Source: Dipetalonema caudispina (Eukaryota; Nematoda; Chromadorea; Rhabditida; Onchocercidae). Taken from it: a stretch of DNA of 64,000 nucleotides. Numbering within the stretch: the first letter of the stretch is position 1; every line of letters starts with the position of its first letter. The DNA lies in NCBI GenBank assembly GCA_013365325.1, contig JABVXV010000201.1, forward strand, positions 1,288-65,287, written 5' to 3'. A program made the translations under genes and the position numbers. Below, in pieces: positions 10,729 through 24,840 of the stretch. The notes under the pieces were generated by a model. The model searched no databases. It saw only the letters and a program-made list of their open reading frames with translations, and was not told the DNA's origin.

Positions 10729-13700
10729 TGTTTCTCTTCATTGCCTGAAACTAAGATGGAAGTATTGGGAATGTGTTTGAAATGAGATACATTTAACGAA
10801 TTTTTTATCAAATTTGTTACTACTTTCGGCATTATGTCACATGAAACCGTAACATCTCCAGAAATAAAAAGAACTGGTATTCATTGTGTTTGAAATTTGA
10901 TGCAATCCTTTGAATTTATTTCATTTCTTGAATTATGCGATGATTTAATTGTTTTTTTTCTGACCCGAAATGAAATGTGAGGATCGAATAAGACGAGAAA
11001 ATGGACTAAAACGAATTTGTTTAGTGATAAGCAAACTTCCGCAAAACTATCCATGGGAGTTTTCACAAGGTCAGTGTTGTCTCCGTACCAAGCTTGATTA
11101 ATTTAATGAATATCATTCACGTAAATACACCTCATTTCAACTTCTTTCAGTGGAATTACTTATGAATTTCTTCTTAATGAACTATGATAATTTTGACACT
11201 CCAAACTGTTTTATATTGGCGGTTCTCAAGAGATTGGTAAGTCTAAGTCTTTTTTTGCGAATGGATCCCCTGTTTAGCAGTCAAGGATTTTTGTTATTCA
11301 TTGAATGTTGTTTTCCAAAAGAACATATATAATTGAAAATATGGCTTAACAGTCATAATTGATCATCTGCTGTTGATAAATACTTCGGGTTTTACAGCTG
11401 CTCATTAGTTTTAATACCACCCAATGGAAAGGCTGAACTTAATAGATCTGAGAGTTAATGTTTATTATAACTATGAACTTGTGTATGTGGAAACCCGAAC
11501 AACTGTTATTTTGAAAAATTAATTTAATGGTTTAATACCTTGTTGAGTGATCCGCTAATTTGTTTTAGTGATTGCTCTATTTAAGAAATTAATGCAGCTT
11601 GTGTTGTTACAGCTAATGACTGATATACATGTGGCAAGCAATTACATTCAGCTTCTGGTCGACACTTTGTTTCGTCAAGGGCAAGTGCAAACTTGTGCCC
11701 AAAAGGAGCGTTTTCTGTTTTATCAAATTTTGGATTTATTATTGAATAAGTACGCTGAAGGTTAGAGAATATTAGCTTTTGCAAAAGTTTGACTTGCCAT
11801 ACATTTGTTATTATCTTAAAAACTTGACTAATTTGTTGATTTATCTACTAATTTTTTAAATAATATGCTTGGGTTGTTAAATCGTCGCATTCCCTCGAAA
11901 AACACATCGAAAATTTTCCCTCAGACCTTTTAGCATCATATTTCAAAATTCTGAATTATATCGAAGAGGAGTTGCTCAAATAAATTTTTCTGATGGATGA
12001 AGTAGGAATATTCTATAATTCTTTATACTTCTCTCCCTAAACTTAAAAGATGAGAATTATGATTTCTTTTTTTTTTTTTTTTTTTTGCAGAGCTCTCAAC
12101 AAACACGTATTTTATTTCCTACTTTATATCCTCTATATCCGGAGAACGGGATCCTCGATGTCTCATTCTTGTTTTTCGCCTTTTTTGCATTCTCTGCAAA
12201 TATTTCAGTTCTGGTGAGTGAGTTTTGATGATTGATTCATTTTCAGAAGTTAATATTAATTCCATCGAACAAAATCGGTACCATCAGTTGTATAATACAT
12301 TGTGCTGAATGGTCAGTTGGGATGAAACTGTGTTAACTTCATCAATTTCTTTTTCTTTTTACTCTTGTCTTATGAGTTCAATTTCAGGAGATTTTCCAAG
12401 AAAATTGTTCGATCTTCATGCAAGTGATTTGTTCGATGTAGTCGCTTGTTACTATCCTATTGAGTTTAACCACGTCAGTAAAATTTCTGTTTTGAAGAAA
12501 ACTGTTGGGTTATAATTCAGTTAATTTCATTTTAATTAGCGATGAATATAATGTTTTACGCGTTAGGTTGGTCAATCATCAATATCGATGTGCCTAAAGA
12601 TTGAAGTTCTTCAGTGAATGCATTTTATAACCACAGCATCATCGTTATGACTTTCTTTCCTTCCATAATTGATTCACTAAAGTTTTCTGTATCTTAGAAT
12701 TCAAAGGAACGAACAGAAATAACCAAAGAACTATTGGTTAGTGGTTGTGAAAGTTGTCTGCTTGCTGATGAAGAATTTGCACCATTCGTCTTCGAGTTGA
12801 TTATTGAGAAACTTATAGACAGTGAATATTCGGTAGATACGAAATTGGAAGTTTGCTCGTTTTTGGTATGATATTATACTTCATACTTGATCTTTCGATT
12901 GATTTTCATAGATTTATTGGTTTAAATTATGCACAGCACCCGTTTTATATTAGACAGGTATTATTTCCCTGAAAGCTTCCATGTGATTTACATTTTTTTG
13001 AAGACCTAAATTTTCAACCGTATCGTTTATGCCGTTTTAATTTAAAACATTTTTCTTCAGTAATCTTAGTTTTCAAGGCTAAGGCATGTGCAGTCTTTTC
13101 ATACCATCAGCTTGTTGATCACGTTGATCAGCTGTGTGCAGGAATTAGATCGATTTTATTCAATTTGCCAACAAGTACACATATCGATTACGTACCTGAA
13201 CCAATTAATGCTGCTATTTCTTCAATTCTGAAAACTTACGAAGAAAGCAATATTGAGGTAACAGTTTTATGGCTGTGTTTGCAAGAACACTAGGTATCCT
13301 TAATAAATTTTAACATTTTAACATCTAAAAAAATTGTAGTATACATATTTCCAGGACAAAAAGCAGCGGATTGAATTTGTGTGCCAAGAATTTATTGAGA
13401 GTAAGGTTTTCAAATTTCCTTTAAATTATAGCTTTATCAACTTACTGGGAAGCTAACTGTGATGAAGCTTAGGTGTTGCCTAAAAATATCAACGACCAGT
13501 GGCAGGTTGCCTCTTGTTTATGTTTTATCAATCAACATACAGACAGAGCAAAATACTGCATCAGACAATCCATATATCAGTGGTCATCTACTATTGTTTT
13601 ACTAATGTTTTTGCTGTTTACAGAGGGCGAAATGTTTGTACTACAAATCGAATTAGGTCTTACGGGTCGAATATTAGCATTCTTTGAAATTCTTCTCCAG

Positions 13701-16700
13701 TCTAGCCGATCATCTTTGGACATCGTTTTTGAGAATGTATTCTCATGGCTCTTATCACTGTGCAAAGGTAGTGATTTCCTCCTTTTGATATTTTTACCGT
13801 TTTCAATCTTTTTCAAATATTGTGATTTTGGTATTTCTTTTTTTTTCAATTTTTGTTCTTTAAAAAATATTTCATGAATTTGGCTCAATTCGATAGGATT
13901 TTCAGGTGATATAGCCAGTTCTACTTCCAATAAATCTGAAGTCGTTAACATCAGTTTAAGGTTCTTGTGTCACTGGATTGATATGGCTGGTAATTTCAAA
14001 CAGGGTATGTTTTTAGAAATACTAAGGCGGCTTTAATTGAGCACGCACAATGTAACCGTCTATAACATGATTTTTGGCTGCTAGCTTGTTATTTCAAAAT
14101 TCTCACCTAATTTAAAAGCTTAATTTTTTGCGGTAATATCTGTTCAGGTATTTTATTACTTTATTCAAATGTTTTATAATCTTCAAAACGAAAGTATTTG
14201 CTGCAGTTACACTCTTGCGGAAGTACCATAATTTACTTATTGAAATGCTTGACAAATATGATCGAGAAATCGCTCAGCTTACGCGTTACAAATTATTTGA
14301 GGTATATGTGTTTATCTAATTTGTTGCCATTGCCACTGTAATAGTTTCATGAGAAGTGTTTTCTAGACCTCCTGAAGACTGTCATTTGACTGCATAAGGA
14401 AGATCGAAATAGATTGAGTTCCATAAATTCTACTTGCTACAGGTTTGCATTAATTTGCATGTGCGCACAAATGAATTATTAGAGAAGTGCAAAGTTTTCC
14501 TGCGAAAAAGCTTCGATTTTGTTTGCAGTCAAAATAAGGAGTTGAGGTAGTATATTGTTCTCTTGTTGGATAAGCCTAACTTATATGTGGCATTCCCAAA
14601 AAATTATAATCAACGGAATTTTAACAGTGTGATAATTATTGCAGTTATTACTTAATCATTTTAAGAAAAAGGAAATTATCGAGATTAAAATTGTTTTATT
14701 CCAAGCTTTTACTTAGAAACAAGTTGCTTCGTTTTGCAGAAATAACTGTCTGATGTTCGTCCATGCTTTCGCGGTAGCTAATTGGATCATCGTAAAGGAA
14801 TTGTTTGTGGACGAAATCGATAATAACAAAGGTTCTATCATCTGATGATTCTTAACTTTTTCTGCTGTTGTTATCTCTTGCTGTTATTGTTGAACTTTTG
14901 AACAACTACCTCTTTTTCTTAAAAATTTTATGCATATCCATTACGGGTTTATTGTTATTTTGTGTTAATGATAGATTTTCATTATTTTAAATCGTGCAAG
15001 AGGTACTTGAAAGTCTTTTGATATTTTAGAAATATTTCATCTAGCGCCACTGCTTTGGTCTGTTATTCATGACATAGATAGTCTCGATTTTGCTTTATCT
15101 TATCTTGAGACACTATTGCCATCAACATCAGGTATGATATATTTTCATATATAATTTGCAAATTTTAAAGAGTAGATCCTTTACTCTTCTCCACCTCCCT
15201 TTAACTCAGTATTTTTAAAGTATTGGAGAGCGTATTCAGATTTTTTTCAGCTGTTATTTTAGAATTCATATCTTATTGTTGGTCTCTACATATCATGTGA
15301 CTTGTAACTTTCCTACCATTCACTTTCTGGTTTATCGATCTTCTCTGGTAGTACATGTCGCAGTTTCAGCCTATTCTGATGATTTCCAAGAAATTTTCCT
15401 CAAAGTGTTCCAAAAAAACAAATCAGAAAATACCGCATTACAAGAAGCATTGTTGAGGCAGAGTTTGGCTTGCTTCTTTGCAAAACTTGAGCTCGATGTG
15501 GAGTCAGCAAAAGATTTGGAAGCACAATCGAAATTATTGCAACAAATTGGACTAGTAATTAATGATCAGTAAGGATTTTGATCCTTATATTTTCGTATTA
15601 GGATCAGCTCGCTAACATTATAAGTGATAGGCTAACAAGAATTTCATCTTAAGCGGTTGTGAGTTTTCGTGAGATCAATACTGAGCCGTACTTGGCATAC
15701 AATTGTTGTTTCAGCACCGTTAGGTGAAAGTGTTTAAGTTCGTTACCAGGATGAATATACAGATATGAGTTTCTGACCCGTCCTTTTTGTATTTCAAAAA
15801 GAAGTATATCTCGATTTCAGGACACATCTCGTAGGCCTTCATCTAATTCGGAAAAAGCTGGAAAATTGTTTAAGTTTGCTACCAGGTTTATATCTGTACA
15901 TTATCCAGTCGCCGGTGAGAATTACTCTCTGTTAAAACTTTTGAAAATTAAGAAGTTATCAATGTCATTCAAAATGAATATTTACAGATCTAACAAAATT
16001 TCCTGATTTCAGTACAACGATGAACTTCTGAAGCTATTGACCCAATTAACTTTTGTGGATCAAAATCTGATATGGTATAAATCACTGGTTATGGCTGCAG
16101 TAGTTAACAAATCACCAAATTATGTAGAAACACTTAATCACATAGAAAAAATGCGAAAAAGTCTTGGATTTTTGGACAGTTTTAAATTTGGAGCTCGGCT
16201 GTGCGCTGTGCTTCTTCTGATTGACCGTCCTGAAGGGTCCACTTACTTTACCACAGTAATAATTATTCATTATCATTTATTACCTTTGTTAGTAATATCT
16301 AAATATTAGGCTTATAGATGCTTTTGATGTTCTCTGAAGCTTCGGTCAGTTGTGAAAACATGAAAGGAGAATGAATCAACAATAGAGTCCAGTGCAGCAC
16401 TAGTGGAAATAATTTTTGTTGTTGCAGCTTCTTCATGATCTCGTCCAGTACTTCGATTCAGAAAACATCACTGTATTAACGGAGACGTTGGTTGATATGC
16501 TAACTTTCGATTCCTGCTACTCCGATCCGGTAAAGTGCAAGTATCGAACAACGTTCCTGTGGCAACAAAGAATATTTTGTCAGTTGGTTCCTATCTATGT
16601 TCGGCATTACAATAATTTAAGCAACGGTAATATATATTCTGAATTTTTTAGATGGTCATCCATCGATCTGCTGGCCAGAATTTGAAATGTCAGCTGTGGT

Positions 16701-18736
16701 GTCTCCTTGTTTAATTTTCATAGTGATTTTAGTGTAAATAAGATACTAGGTCGTTTCAAATTGCTTCTCGTCCTCGACAAAGCTTCTGGAACAGGTTACT
16801 TAAAGCAGATATTAGCTGTTACTGCTTAGCACCTTGATAAGGTGCTTGTTTATAGAAATGGTAATGTTTAATGATGGCAACATTTCTTGAGTTTACATTC
16901 GTATTATGTAAGACACTTAAGAAAAGTTTATTACTGTACTTATTAGCTTTTAGAGTTAAACTTTTGGCAGAAAAATATTGAAGGTTCTGACGGACTCATA
17001 GCTTGGCATCTGGAAGCAAATTTAAACGTAGGAAAAGCAGTAAAATCAAGTAAAAGGTTTAGCAATTCAGATAAAATCAGCGAGATCTGTCCATATATTG
17101 TTCACTGTAATGAGGAATGTATCAGTTCTATTAAAAACACGTTATCCAGTTGCTAAACCTTGTCAGTAGTTCTTTTCTTGAAATTATTTTCCTAATGTAT
17201 CGTAAAATTAAGCAGTAATTTTGTCGCTAAGGAAATATCTTGAACAGAGTTGCTGGCGAATGCATTCCTGACCAGTAATCGGATTTTGAAATTATTTCGG
17301 AAATTTCAGAATTTAGGAACAAACGGATCGTTTTGTTTCCTTTATTATTGCCGCTCTTTGCACTTGCCACATCATCGACAGCTGTCATGAATGATAAATA
17401 TGTGGAAGTAAACGTTTGGCTGTTTTCTATTCGTTTAATGATCCTAATTTCTAAAAATTGTCAACTTTCTCAAATTCATTTTTCTTTAAGAACAATGTTA
17501 AAAATTGAGATGGGCTAATATTCAAAAATCTATTCTGACAGAATAATTAAATTGTTGATACTGAAGGGAATTCAATCGTTATTTCATTTTCAGTTGTTGC
17601 CCATACTTTGTGCTGCTCTAGATACATCAGGATTGGATTTGTGTTCTGAAGCACAGATACTTTCGGCTTTGGCAACATTACTGAAGAATGCAACGGCTGA
17701 ACAGTTGGGTCATGATTTCTTATTAAAAGTGTTACCACGGTTGCAACATTGCCTTGAGAATAACGAGGATATGGTTTGTTTTTTTATTAAATTTGACAAT
17801 GTTTTTTTGGGACTTCTGGAAAACTTTCAAAATCTCTAAATGCCCTTTCTATTGATCGCATAGTAAGGAATTCAATGAATCCTTAAATATCATTCAAGGA
17901 TATTTTGAGGTTTGGAAGAAAATTTCAATAAATTTAAGAGAACTTTTCGGTTTTCTTCTTGCAGATGGCTCTCATAGCAGCGCTGGAATGTTTACAGCTG
18001 ATAGTACAGCGATGGTCTTCTACAGCATTACTTCCCTTCTACGGTCCCATTGTTCGTAGTTTAACTAAAACTTCTGGATCTCAGAAGCGGATTGTTCGAA
18101 CAGCGGTTGCGAATGTCAGAAATTTATGGTAATTTTTTGACATTCTTTTTAGCCATATGCAATTCATCTTTCAATAACTAAATAATTCTTAACGTTATGT
18201 GTTAGCCTCACTTGACATAAAATCAAGCTGTGAAAATCGGCTATTATATCTATAACATCTTTTGTGAGATCGACATTCCGATGAGTTTCAAATCAGTTAA
18301 CTTCAAATTTCTGGATTTAAAACGACTTGATTTGAACTAGTGGATGTAGTATTCAAATTTACAGTTCTGGAATTAAATTCGGAAATGCATTAGATAAAAC
18401 TTTGCTGCTGTTGATTTGTTAAGGGTTTGGTTCAGTACTTTTATGTGTAAACTTTTTGCTTTTAGCTCTCAGTTTATCTTTTGCCATATCTGCTAGGAAA
18501 ATCAGCTCAATAATTTATCAATCTTAGCTCGCTTGTTGAAGCGATGCGCTCTTAACTTTGCATCAAATTTTAAAAGTCTGAAAAATTAGACCAGTGGCCA
18601 TTACTAATTCCCAGTCCTGTGAGTGCTGTTTTATCAAAATAAGTGTTCAGCGGTGTTGGATGCATTTGTTCTTCAAGGCACTTTTATATTTTGAAATCGA
18701 ATTTTTTTTTTCAGGGAATTGTTGCCAACAAAGTAA
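10570..18736 (+). CDS. mms-19: MMS19, cytosolic iron-sulphur protein assembly / DNA repair HEAT-repeat protein
   Basis: Target-recognition component of the cytosolic iron-sulphur targeting complex. It delivers clusters to DNA polymerases and helicases such as XPD. Exons: 10570-10671, 10982-11069, 11151-11236, 11613-11760, 12091-12213, 12388-12473, 12698-12865, 13078-13257, 13355-13400, 13624-13767, 13906-14004, 14207-14301, 14443-14546, 14740-14831, 15030-15131, 15364-15568, 15821-15914, 16013-16255, 16428-16626, 16750-16794, 17310-17407, 17594-17773, 17965-18128, 18715-18736. Phase closes at every junction from exon 2 on; the product is about 970 aa, near the usual 1000. Diagnostic blocks: SGERDPRCLILVFRLF and DLFDVVACYYPIEFN (MMS19 N-terminal domain), then TTFLWQQRIFCQLVPIYVR and LLPILCAALD with HEAT repeats in the C-terminal domain. 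Least certain are the exon 1 donor (homology favours coding as far as 10691), the atypical exon 2 acceptor and the small exon 16750-16794. Start is the first ATG after the 10500 acceptor. Confidence 0.9.
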
Positions 18737-18798
18737 TATTTTAATGGTTGTGATTGCTCAAACTTTTGTTGCACGTTTGTGTATTTTGATTTGCAAAC

Positions 18799-18804
18799 AA
18801 TAAA
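18799..18804 (+). terminator. polyadenylation signal of MMS19
   Basis: AATAAA lies 63 bp after the MMS19 stop codon (18734-18736), with nothing closer that fits. Confidence 0.7.
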
Positions 18805-21800
18805 AAAGTATTCATAACTGGAATAATTTGTCCATTTATTTGCACACAACTTTTATCTATTGTTCGATAGCTTCTATCAACCTTTTGAAGTACCGTCAAA
18901 ACGAAGTATTGGTTGGTACATTGATGGATTATTCAGGATTCAACAAAATCCTGCTTGTAAAAAAAGAGTGGAAGAAAGTGTAACAAACAAGAAAACGATT
19001 TTCTTTTTTTTTTCTTTGCTCTTAACTCGATTACAAGAATGCTAAAAATTATAGCGTTAAATAAGAAAAGTAAGTCAAAGCTTGAAGCTATAGACATCGA
19101 AGAGAGTTTATTTTCTGGGAGCAACAACTCTCTACTTGAGCAACAACTGATATATTACTGATATGATTGGCATTCTAACTTCCATATATATATTTTCGAA
19201 TAGATGAATGATGAATTCGATGATAACCATGTTTGCTTTCGTTTATCCGATGGGAATTTTTCCATAAATTACTGAAGAACAAAGCAGGGAAAATATACTC
19301 AAATGTTCTGAATTACTTCCTTCTTTACTCATCTTCATCCCTTTTATGCTATTATTTGTTGGTCCTTTGGGGTTAAATGATCAGGAATTTGTCAGAGTAA
19401 AGAGTGTGAACCTATTCGCATAACTTAAGCTTTTTACATTTACTCTTTGCCTTATGGCTCACTTAATATTCAGTCAATTAATAACATCATTTCATTCTTG
19501 CTATCGCTATCCTGATTTGTCGTTAATGGTAATTTTCTACAAATTTAAAAATTTATTTGAAGGGAAGAAGAAAGAAAAAACAACTCACGATACCTGCAAG
19601 ATTCCTTTTTACCGATTTTTCCGATTTTTTCTCCCATTTCGCTAATCATCTCATGATATTTGTTTACTGGAAGGCAATTCTATATTTTTTTTTGGTGGTT
19701 CAAAAGTAAGATTATAATCCTTTTTTTTCTCAAATTCTCCTTCCCCTTCATACTCTTTCCCTTGCTCTTCTCTTCATCATATGATTAAATTCATCTAAAT
19801 TATTGGTAATTTTAACCGTTTCAGGTTTTTTTTCTTTTCTACCTCTTTTTCCTTTCTAACTAATCATTATGAGCCAAGAAAGGCTAGAAGCATTCCAGTA
19901 ATTCTATTTGAATTTTACCGAAAGTCATTAGTCTAGGTATAGCAGCAATATGCATTAATTATACATATATGCTTCTTAAGTGGCCTGAGAAAAATAGGAA
20001 TGTTAGGACTAGCGTAGTAGGTTGGACTTTTCCTATGTCTCCTTCCACCATTAAAATGGATGTTATTTGTTGGAGCGTATGAAATGATCGGTGATTGCCC
20101 TTATATTTTCTGTTATATTTCAGTTTCATTCTTTCACATCTATTAAGCTAAGCCAACGATAACTTCATCTTTTTGCCTCATATATCTGTTGTATATTCCT
20201 TCGTTGACCTTTGGCTTCGATCATTTGAATGATTTCAAGCATGATAAAAAATATCGAATTAAAGGTGTATGTAATGAACAAATATGTTCTTACAAATTTC
20301 ATCTTCCTTCGTTTTTTATTTGAATTTAAATATAATCTAGAAATACGATTAAGGAATTTTTTTCCTTTTAAAATCTCTTTGATCCCTTTTACTAAGAAAA
20401 AATCTGTTTATTTTGCAAGTTTCACTTCCCCAGTTATGTATCTTCTTCCTTTTCCTTTCAAGCCCTTATAATTAATTTCTCTTTTTACTGGTTTTTCGAT
20501 AATTAAAAAAATAAAAATAAAATCATGTTTATTCAGGAATCCTCCTTTTCCTCTCAAAAATACAAAGATGACTCTAGCAGAAAATTATTACTATCATCAA
20601 GTTTGATATCAGTACAAATCAGCATTATGACCTTTGCTGTCTATCATCTTAATGAAAAATATGTTTTAATATTATCGCCGTCTTTATCATTAACAGAATA
20701 TCATTATCATACTTCATCCATTACTGCTTATTTGCACTGATGACATAATCTTTATCGCAACTGATCGATATTACTGTTACTCCCGTATTAAAAATCTGGA
20801 AATGGCCATAAATCAATTCAATTCAAATTTAAGAGGGCAAGATAAATTTTGGTAAAAGTAAAAATAGGGAAAAAAAAGATTATTAGAAGCATATTATTGA
20901 ATGATAACACGCCAGAAGCTAATTACTGTCTGTACTTAAACGAAAGCCATTTTAGCTCTTGGCTCTTTCTTTTTTCCTTTTCAGAATGATCTTATAGTCA
21001 ACAGCAATAAAAACGAGCAATTGTTATTTTCATTATTAAATCATAAAATACCACGGGTATTCCTTCTACTTTCAGGATAACTAAACAATTTTAACAATTT
21101 TTATTGAAATTCTTTTTAAAAATTTCTAACAAAAAAAAAGCAATTAAGAAAAATGCTTACAAAAAAAAAGGATGATGATAGCAAATTATTTCCGTCTCAA
21201 CTTGTTAAGGCTTATTTTCCACTCAAATTTTAATGTTTCTTTTTCTACATCTCCCTAAAGTTCAAAATATAAAGAGTAAATTATGAAAATGTAAAAAGTA
21301 CTCAAATCATTTTTTTTTTTTATTTAAAACACTGCTGATGCTTTGACGAAAACCATTTGAACTATTTTGAAAGATCATATATCCTTAACCATCCATTTAT
21401 TTTAACGTTAGATTTGGCGATATTCATAGCCATTCTTTTTGATTAGTTCCATACCTATAATTTAATTTCAAAATGCTGAATTGAAACAATGGAGACATTT
21501 GAAACAATAAAAAAAGCAGGTGGCAAAGATGGTTTTTTTTTTTTTTTTTCATCACGGTTAGTTCTGTTGTAAAAATAGTAATCAATCAAAAATGATCCCT
21601 CTTTGTGTTTATGTTGATACAATTTTTTTTCCCATTCTTATTCTTTGAGAGAGCTTATAAAATTACTTAATTTTCAATTTTTATTTCGTTTTTTACCTTC
21701 CCTTGTCTTTTTTGAACCTCTAACACTTTCCATGCATTGAAACAATATTTAATACTCAAATAATTTTTTTCTGTTATTTCATAATTAGTTTTTTTTAAAT

Positions 21801-23061
21801 CAAATCATTTTATTTCTTTCTTTTTTTGGTTGTTTTCCTTATTTTATGGATTGTTTCTGCTAATAAGTTTTCTTTCTTGCAACATTTTTTAATGTTGGAA
21901 TGAATAATTTAGAAATTAAGATTAATTTCCAACTACATAAATTACAATGTATGGTATATTGCAGCGAAACATACTCGATTAATCTCTCTTTAAGTTCGAT
22001 TTCCAACCAAAAAAGGTGAATTTGCTTTAAATTTAATCAAACTTTTCACGTTCGCGATATGTAGCAGTTTTTGCAAATGAAATGATAGGCTCTTCTATAT
22101 GGTAATCCTATATTCTTTGAAGCATTTGATGATTTCGATAATTACATTCTCAGAAAGGCTTATTTGTAATTAATTTAGCAAGTAGAAAGAAGTATCTTGC
22201 AAAATGACATGCATGAAGCATGGAGTGTTTCAAATGTTGGCAACCAACCATCCTTCGACACCAATAATGCTAATTAGTCTGGAAGAAAATCCAGAAATAT
22301 ACGGAAAATAAGCTTTGAGTCATAAATTGGAAGCATTATTCATTGACAGGAATTGGAATTTCTTTCCTAATAATGAATTATGAAATGGAATAACTATTAA
22401 TAAAGCTAAAATTATCAAATATTTATTAATCGTTATAAATGTTCAACTATTAATTACCACGCTCAACCCACTTTTTCTTACTTTTGTTTATAAAATTTTC
22501 AGCAACGATAAAATAAAATTTAACCTTTTTGTTTTTTAATTTTCGAATGTTTTTTTTGCTCCAAAAAGGAATTAAAAAAAAAGAAGCGTTGTTCTTCAAT
22601 AAGACCCCTTTCGTATTAATTTCAGAACAAGGAATTAATTTTAATAAATTATGGTTTTAGATTGATTTACTTTTACAACTATTTTACTTTTCCAGTATGA
22701 TGCTTATGGCAAACAAACTATTTATTTTCAAGTTAAATTACATTCTCAATTAGATGAGATATGATATTATTATGTTTTGAAGTTTCTTATATTATTTGGC
22801 AGCCATTTTAATTTCATAATGATGATTTATGAGAGAGAGAGAGACTTTATAGTTCAAATGATAAGCCCTAAGAAGATTAATAGTGTTCTCTCCTTCTTCA
22901 CGAGGAATGTAACAGCTTAGAAATGGATTAAATAAAATAAGTTTCTGCTTAATCGAGCTTATTCCAATAAAATTTGGATTAGAATTGATAGTTTACCTAT
23001 GCTATAATATCGGTCCAATTAAGAATGATCATTTGTAAATGATTAATTTAAAAAGGAAAGA

Positions 23062-23066
<5 letters not shown>

Positions 23067-23096
<30 letters not shown>
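23067..23096 (+). repeat. poly-A run, 30 A
   Basis: Thirty consecutive A residues, followed by further A-rich sequence. Homopolymer length is prone to assembly error. Confidence 0.9.
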
Positions 23097-23097
<1 letters not shown>

Positions 23098-24764
23098 AAA
23101 AAAAGGAGGGGAATGATAAAAAGCAAACATTTGCTATAGTAACTACCCGAAAAGATCCAAATTAAAATTGAATCAGCATTTCGAGATAATTTCAACAATT
23201 ATGGCATACACGGGAAATAAAAAAAGAAATATTGTAGAGGAGAAAAAAATCATTAGAGTCTAATGGTTTTAGGCTATTAAACGAAACAAAAACCCTCAGA
23301 AATGAGCCCTATTTTTAATGGTTTTCGAATTTTTTATGGCACCTTTTAGCTTGATCGTTAAAAAAAAAGCACGATGAAAATTGGCTTAGGCATAATTGGC
23401 CTTTAAAAAGTAAAGCTTTAGCCGGAAATGAATTTTAAACGTTAAATTTTTTCCTTTTTATATCATTAACAAAAATTTTGCTTTGTTTTTCCACGTTACA
23501 ACCGTATGATTTTAACTTTATTCATACAATGTCGTTGTTGATAAGTTATTTTATGCAGTTAAGCTTTTTGTGCATACAAAATGACAAAGAATTTCCCATT
23601 ATGTTGCAACTGAATGAATCTGAATTAAAACAATGGTACCCGATATTTCGGCAGTATTTATTGAATTAAATGAAATGCATTAGATGACCATTGCTTGAGC
23701 GTTTTAGCAGTATTAGCTAAATCAGAGCAAAGTCATCAGATGACTACTGCTTGAATATTTTGCAATATTAATGATTCTTGAAGAGAGTAAATAGCAATGA
23801 GAGAATATTACAACTAACTTTCTTTCCACAAATGCCCACCATTCTTTTCATTGATGTTTAAATCTAAATGCTTAAACTAAAGTGATTTCGCCCAAAATGC
23901 CAATAATAAAGGGAAAGTTTGTTCACAAAGGAAATTTCTCCTACTGGTCAGTTATCTTGTCCATTCTTGTTTATTCTTGTCTGCCAACTATAATATGTGC
24001 AATTTGTAAAGTAAAGGAAGTGAAATTTTGTTATTGCTCCATTGAAATAGTCAATTGTTGACAATCCATCTCGATTTTCATCAAGGAATCAGAACGGGAG
24101 ATGGAAAGAACAACGGGGGAAAGCTAGTGAACGAATGGATTGATGATGCTCAAAGCACTCTCCTGCGTTGATATCTGCCAGCTATGCTATTGACGAGATG
24201 ATATTCGATCCATCCAAATTGAAGTCTCGGCAATCTTTTTTAATCATCAAAAAATACTGGGCAATTTTCACGGAATCGTTTCTTAATTTGTCATTGACAA
24301 CAACAAAAAATATTTCATTTCTTTTGACAATTTGATAAGAATTTAATTAATTCAAATACTTCTTTTTTCTATCCAAAAAACACCGTTATACGCTATTATC
24401 AGATTTAATTCGAAAGAATAATATTAAAATTGAAAAATTATCGAAATTAAACAAAAAATCAAAAAACCAAAAAGCTTCTTTTAATGGTTTCCAGTACTGA
24501 TATAATTACATATAGGACGAGTAGTATTTTATTGGTTTCCTTATAGTTTCAAAAAAAAGAAAAATTCGTATTTCTAACATTTAATTTATTACTTTCAATT
24601 AATTAACAGATAATTAACGGTTAAATTTGATAAGAACATTATAATTATTTGAATAAATTTATCAAATCTTATAGACGTACAAATAACGACGATTACTTTA
24701 ATCTTTGTTCAATCTCTTGTCTTTTTCCCCTTTTTTTTTACTTAGCAGTACTTTCTTAAAATCA

Positions 24765-24840
24765 TTTCCTCCTTTCCTTTTCCTTCTTTCCTCTCCTTTT
24801 CCTTTCCTTTTCCTTTCCCTACCATTCCTTTTTTCATCTC
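24765..24840 (+). repeat. pyrimidine tract with CCTTTT-like units
   Basis: Nearly all C and T, built from imperfect TCCTTTCCTTTTCC units; a simple sequence repeat. Confidence 0.7.

Noticed and set aside
10626..10832. 68-aa minus-strand lysine-rich open frame
   Set aside because: Produced by the poly-T tract in MMS19 intron 1.
13473..13877. 134-aa plus-strand open frame inside MMS19
   Set aside because: It runs through an intron and two splice sites. The supported exon (13624-13767) follows the same frame only in part, and phase with neighbours fixes the shorter exon.
13577..13951. 124-aa minus-strand open frame
   Set aside because: Antisense shadow of MMS19 exons 13624-13767 and 13906-14004.
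16637..16740. Possible MMS19 exon after ATTTTTTAG at 16644
   Set aside because: The frame opens in phase but has no good donor before its stop. The exon at 16750-16794 gives phase-compatible ends and family-like residues.
16953..17155. 68-codon open frame after a TTTTAG acceptor in the same MMS19 intron
   Set aside because: Phase-compatible at its start, but it ends in a stop, has no MMS19 resemblance and is not needed to join the flanking exons.
23478..23669. 63-aa plus-strand open frame in the gene desert
   Set aside because: No start context, splice sites or similarity; expected by chance.
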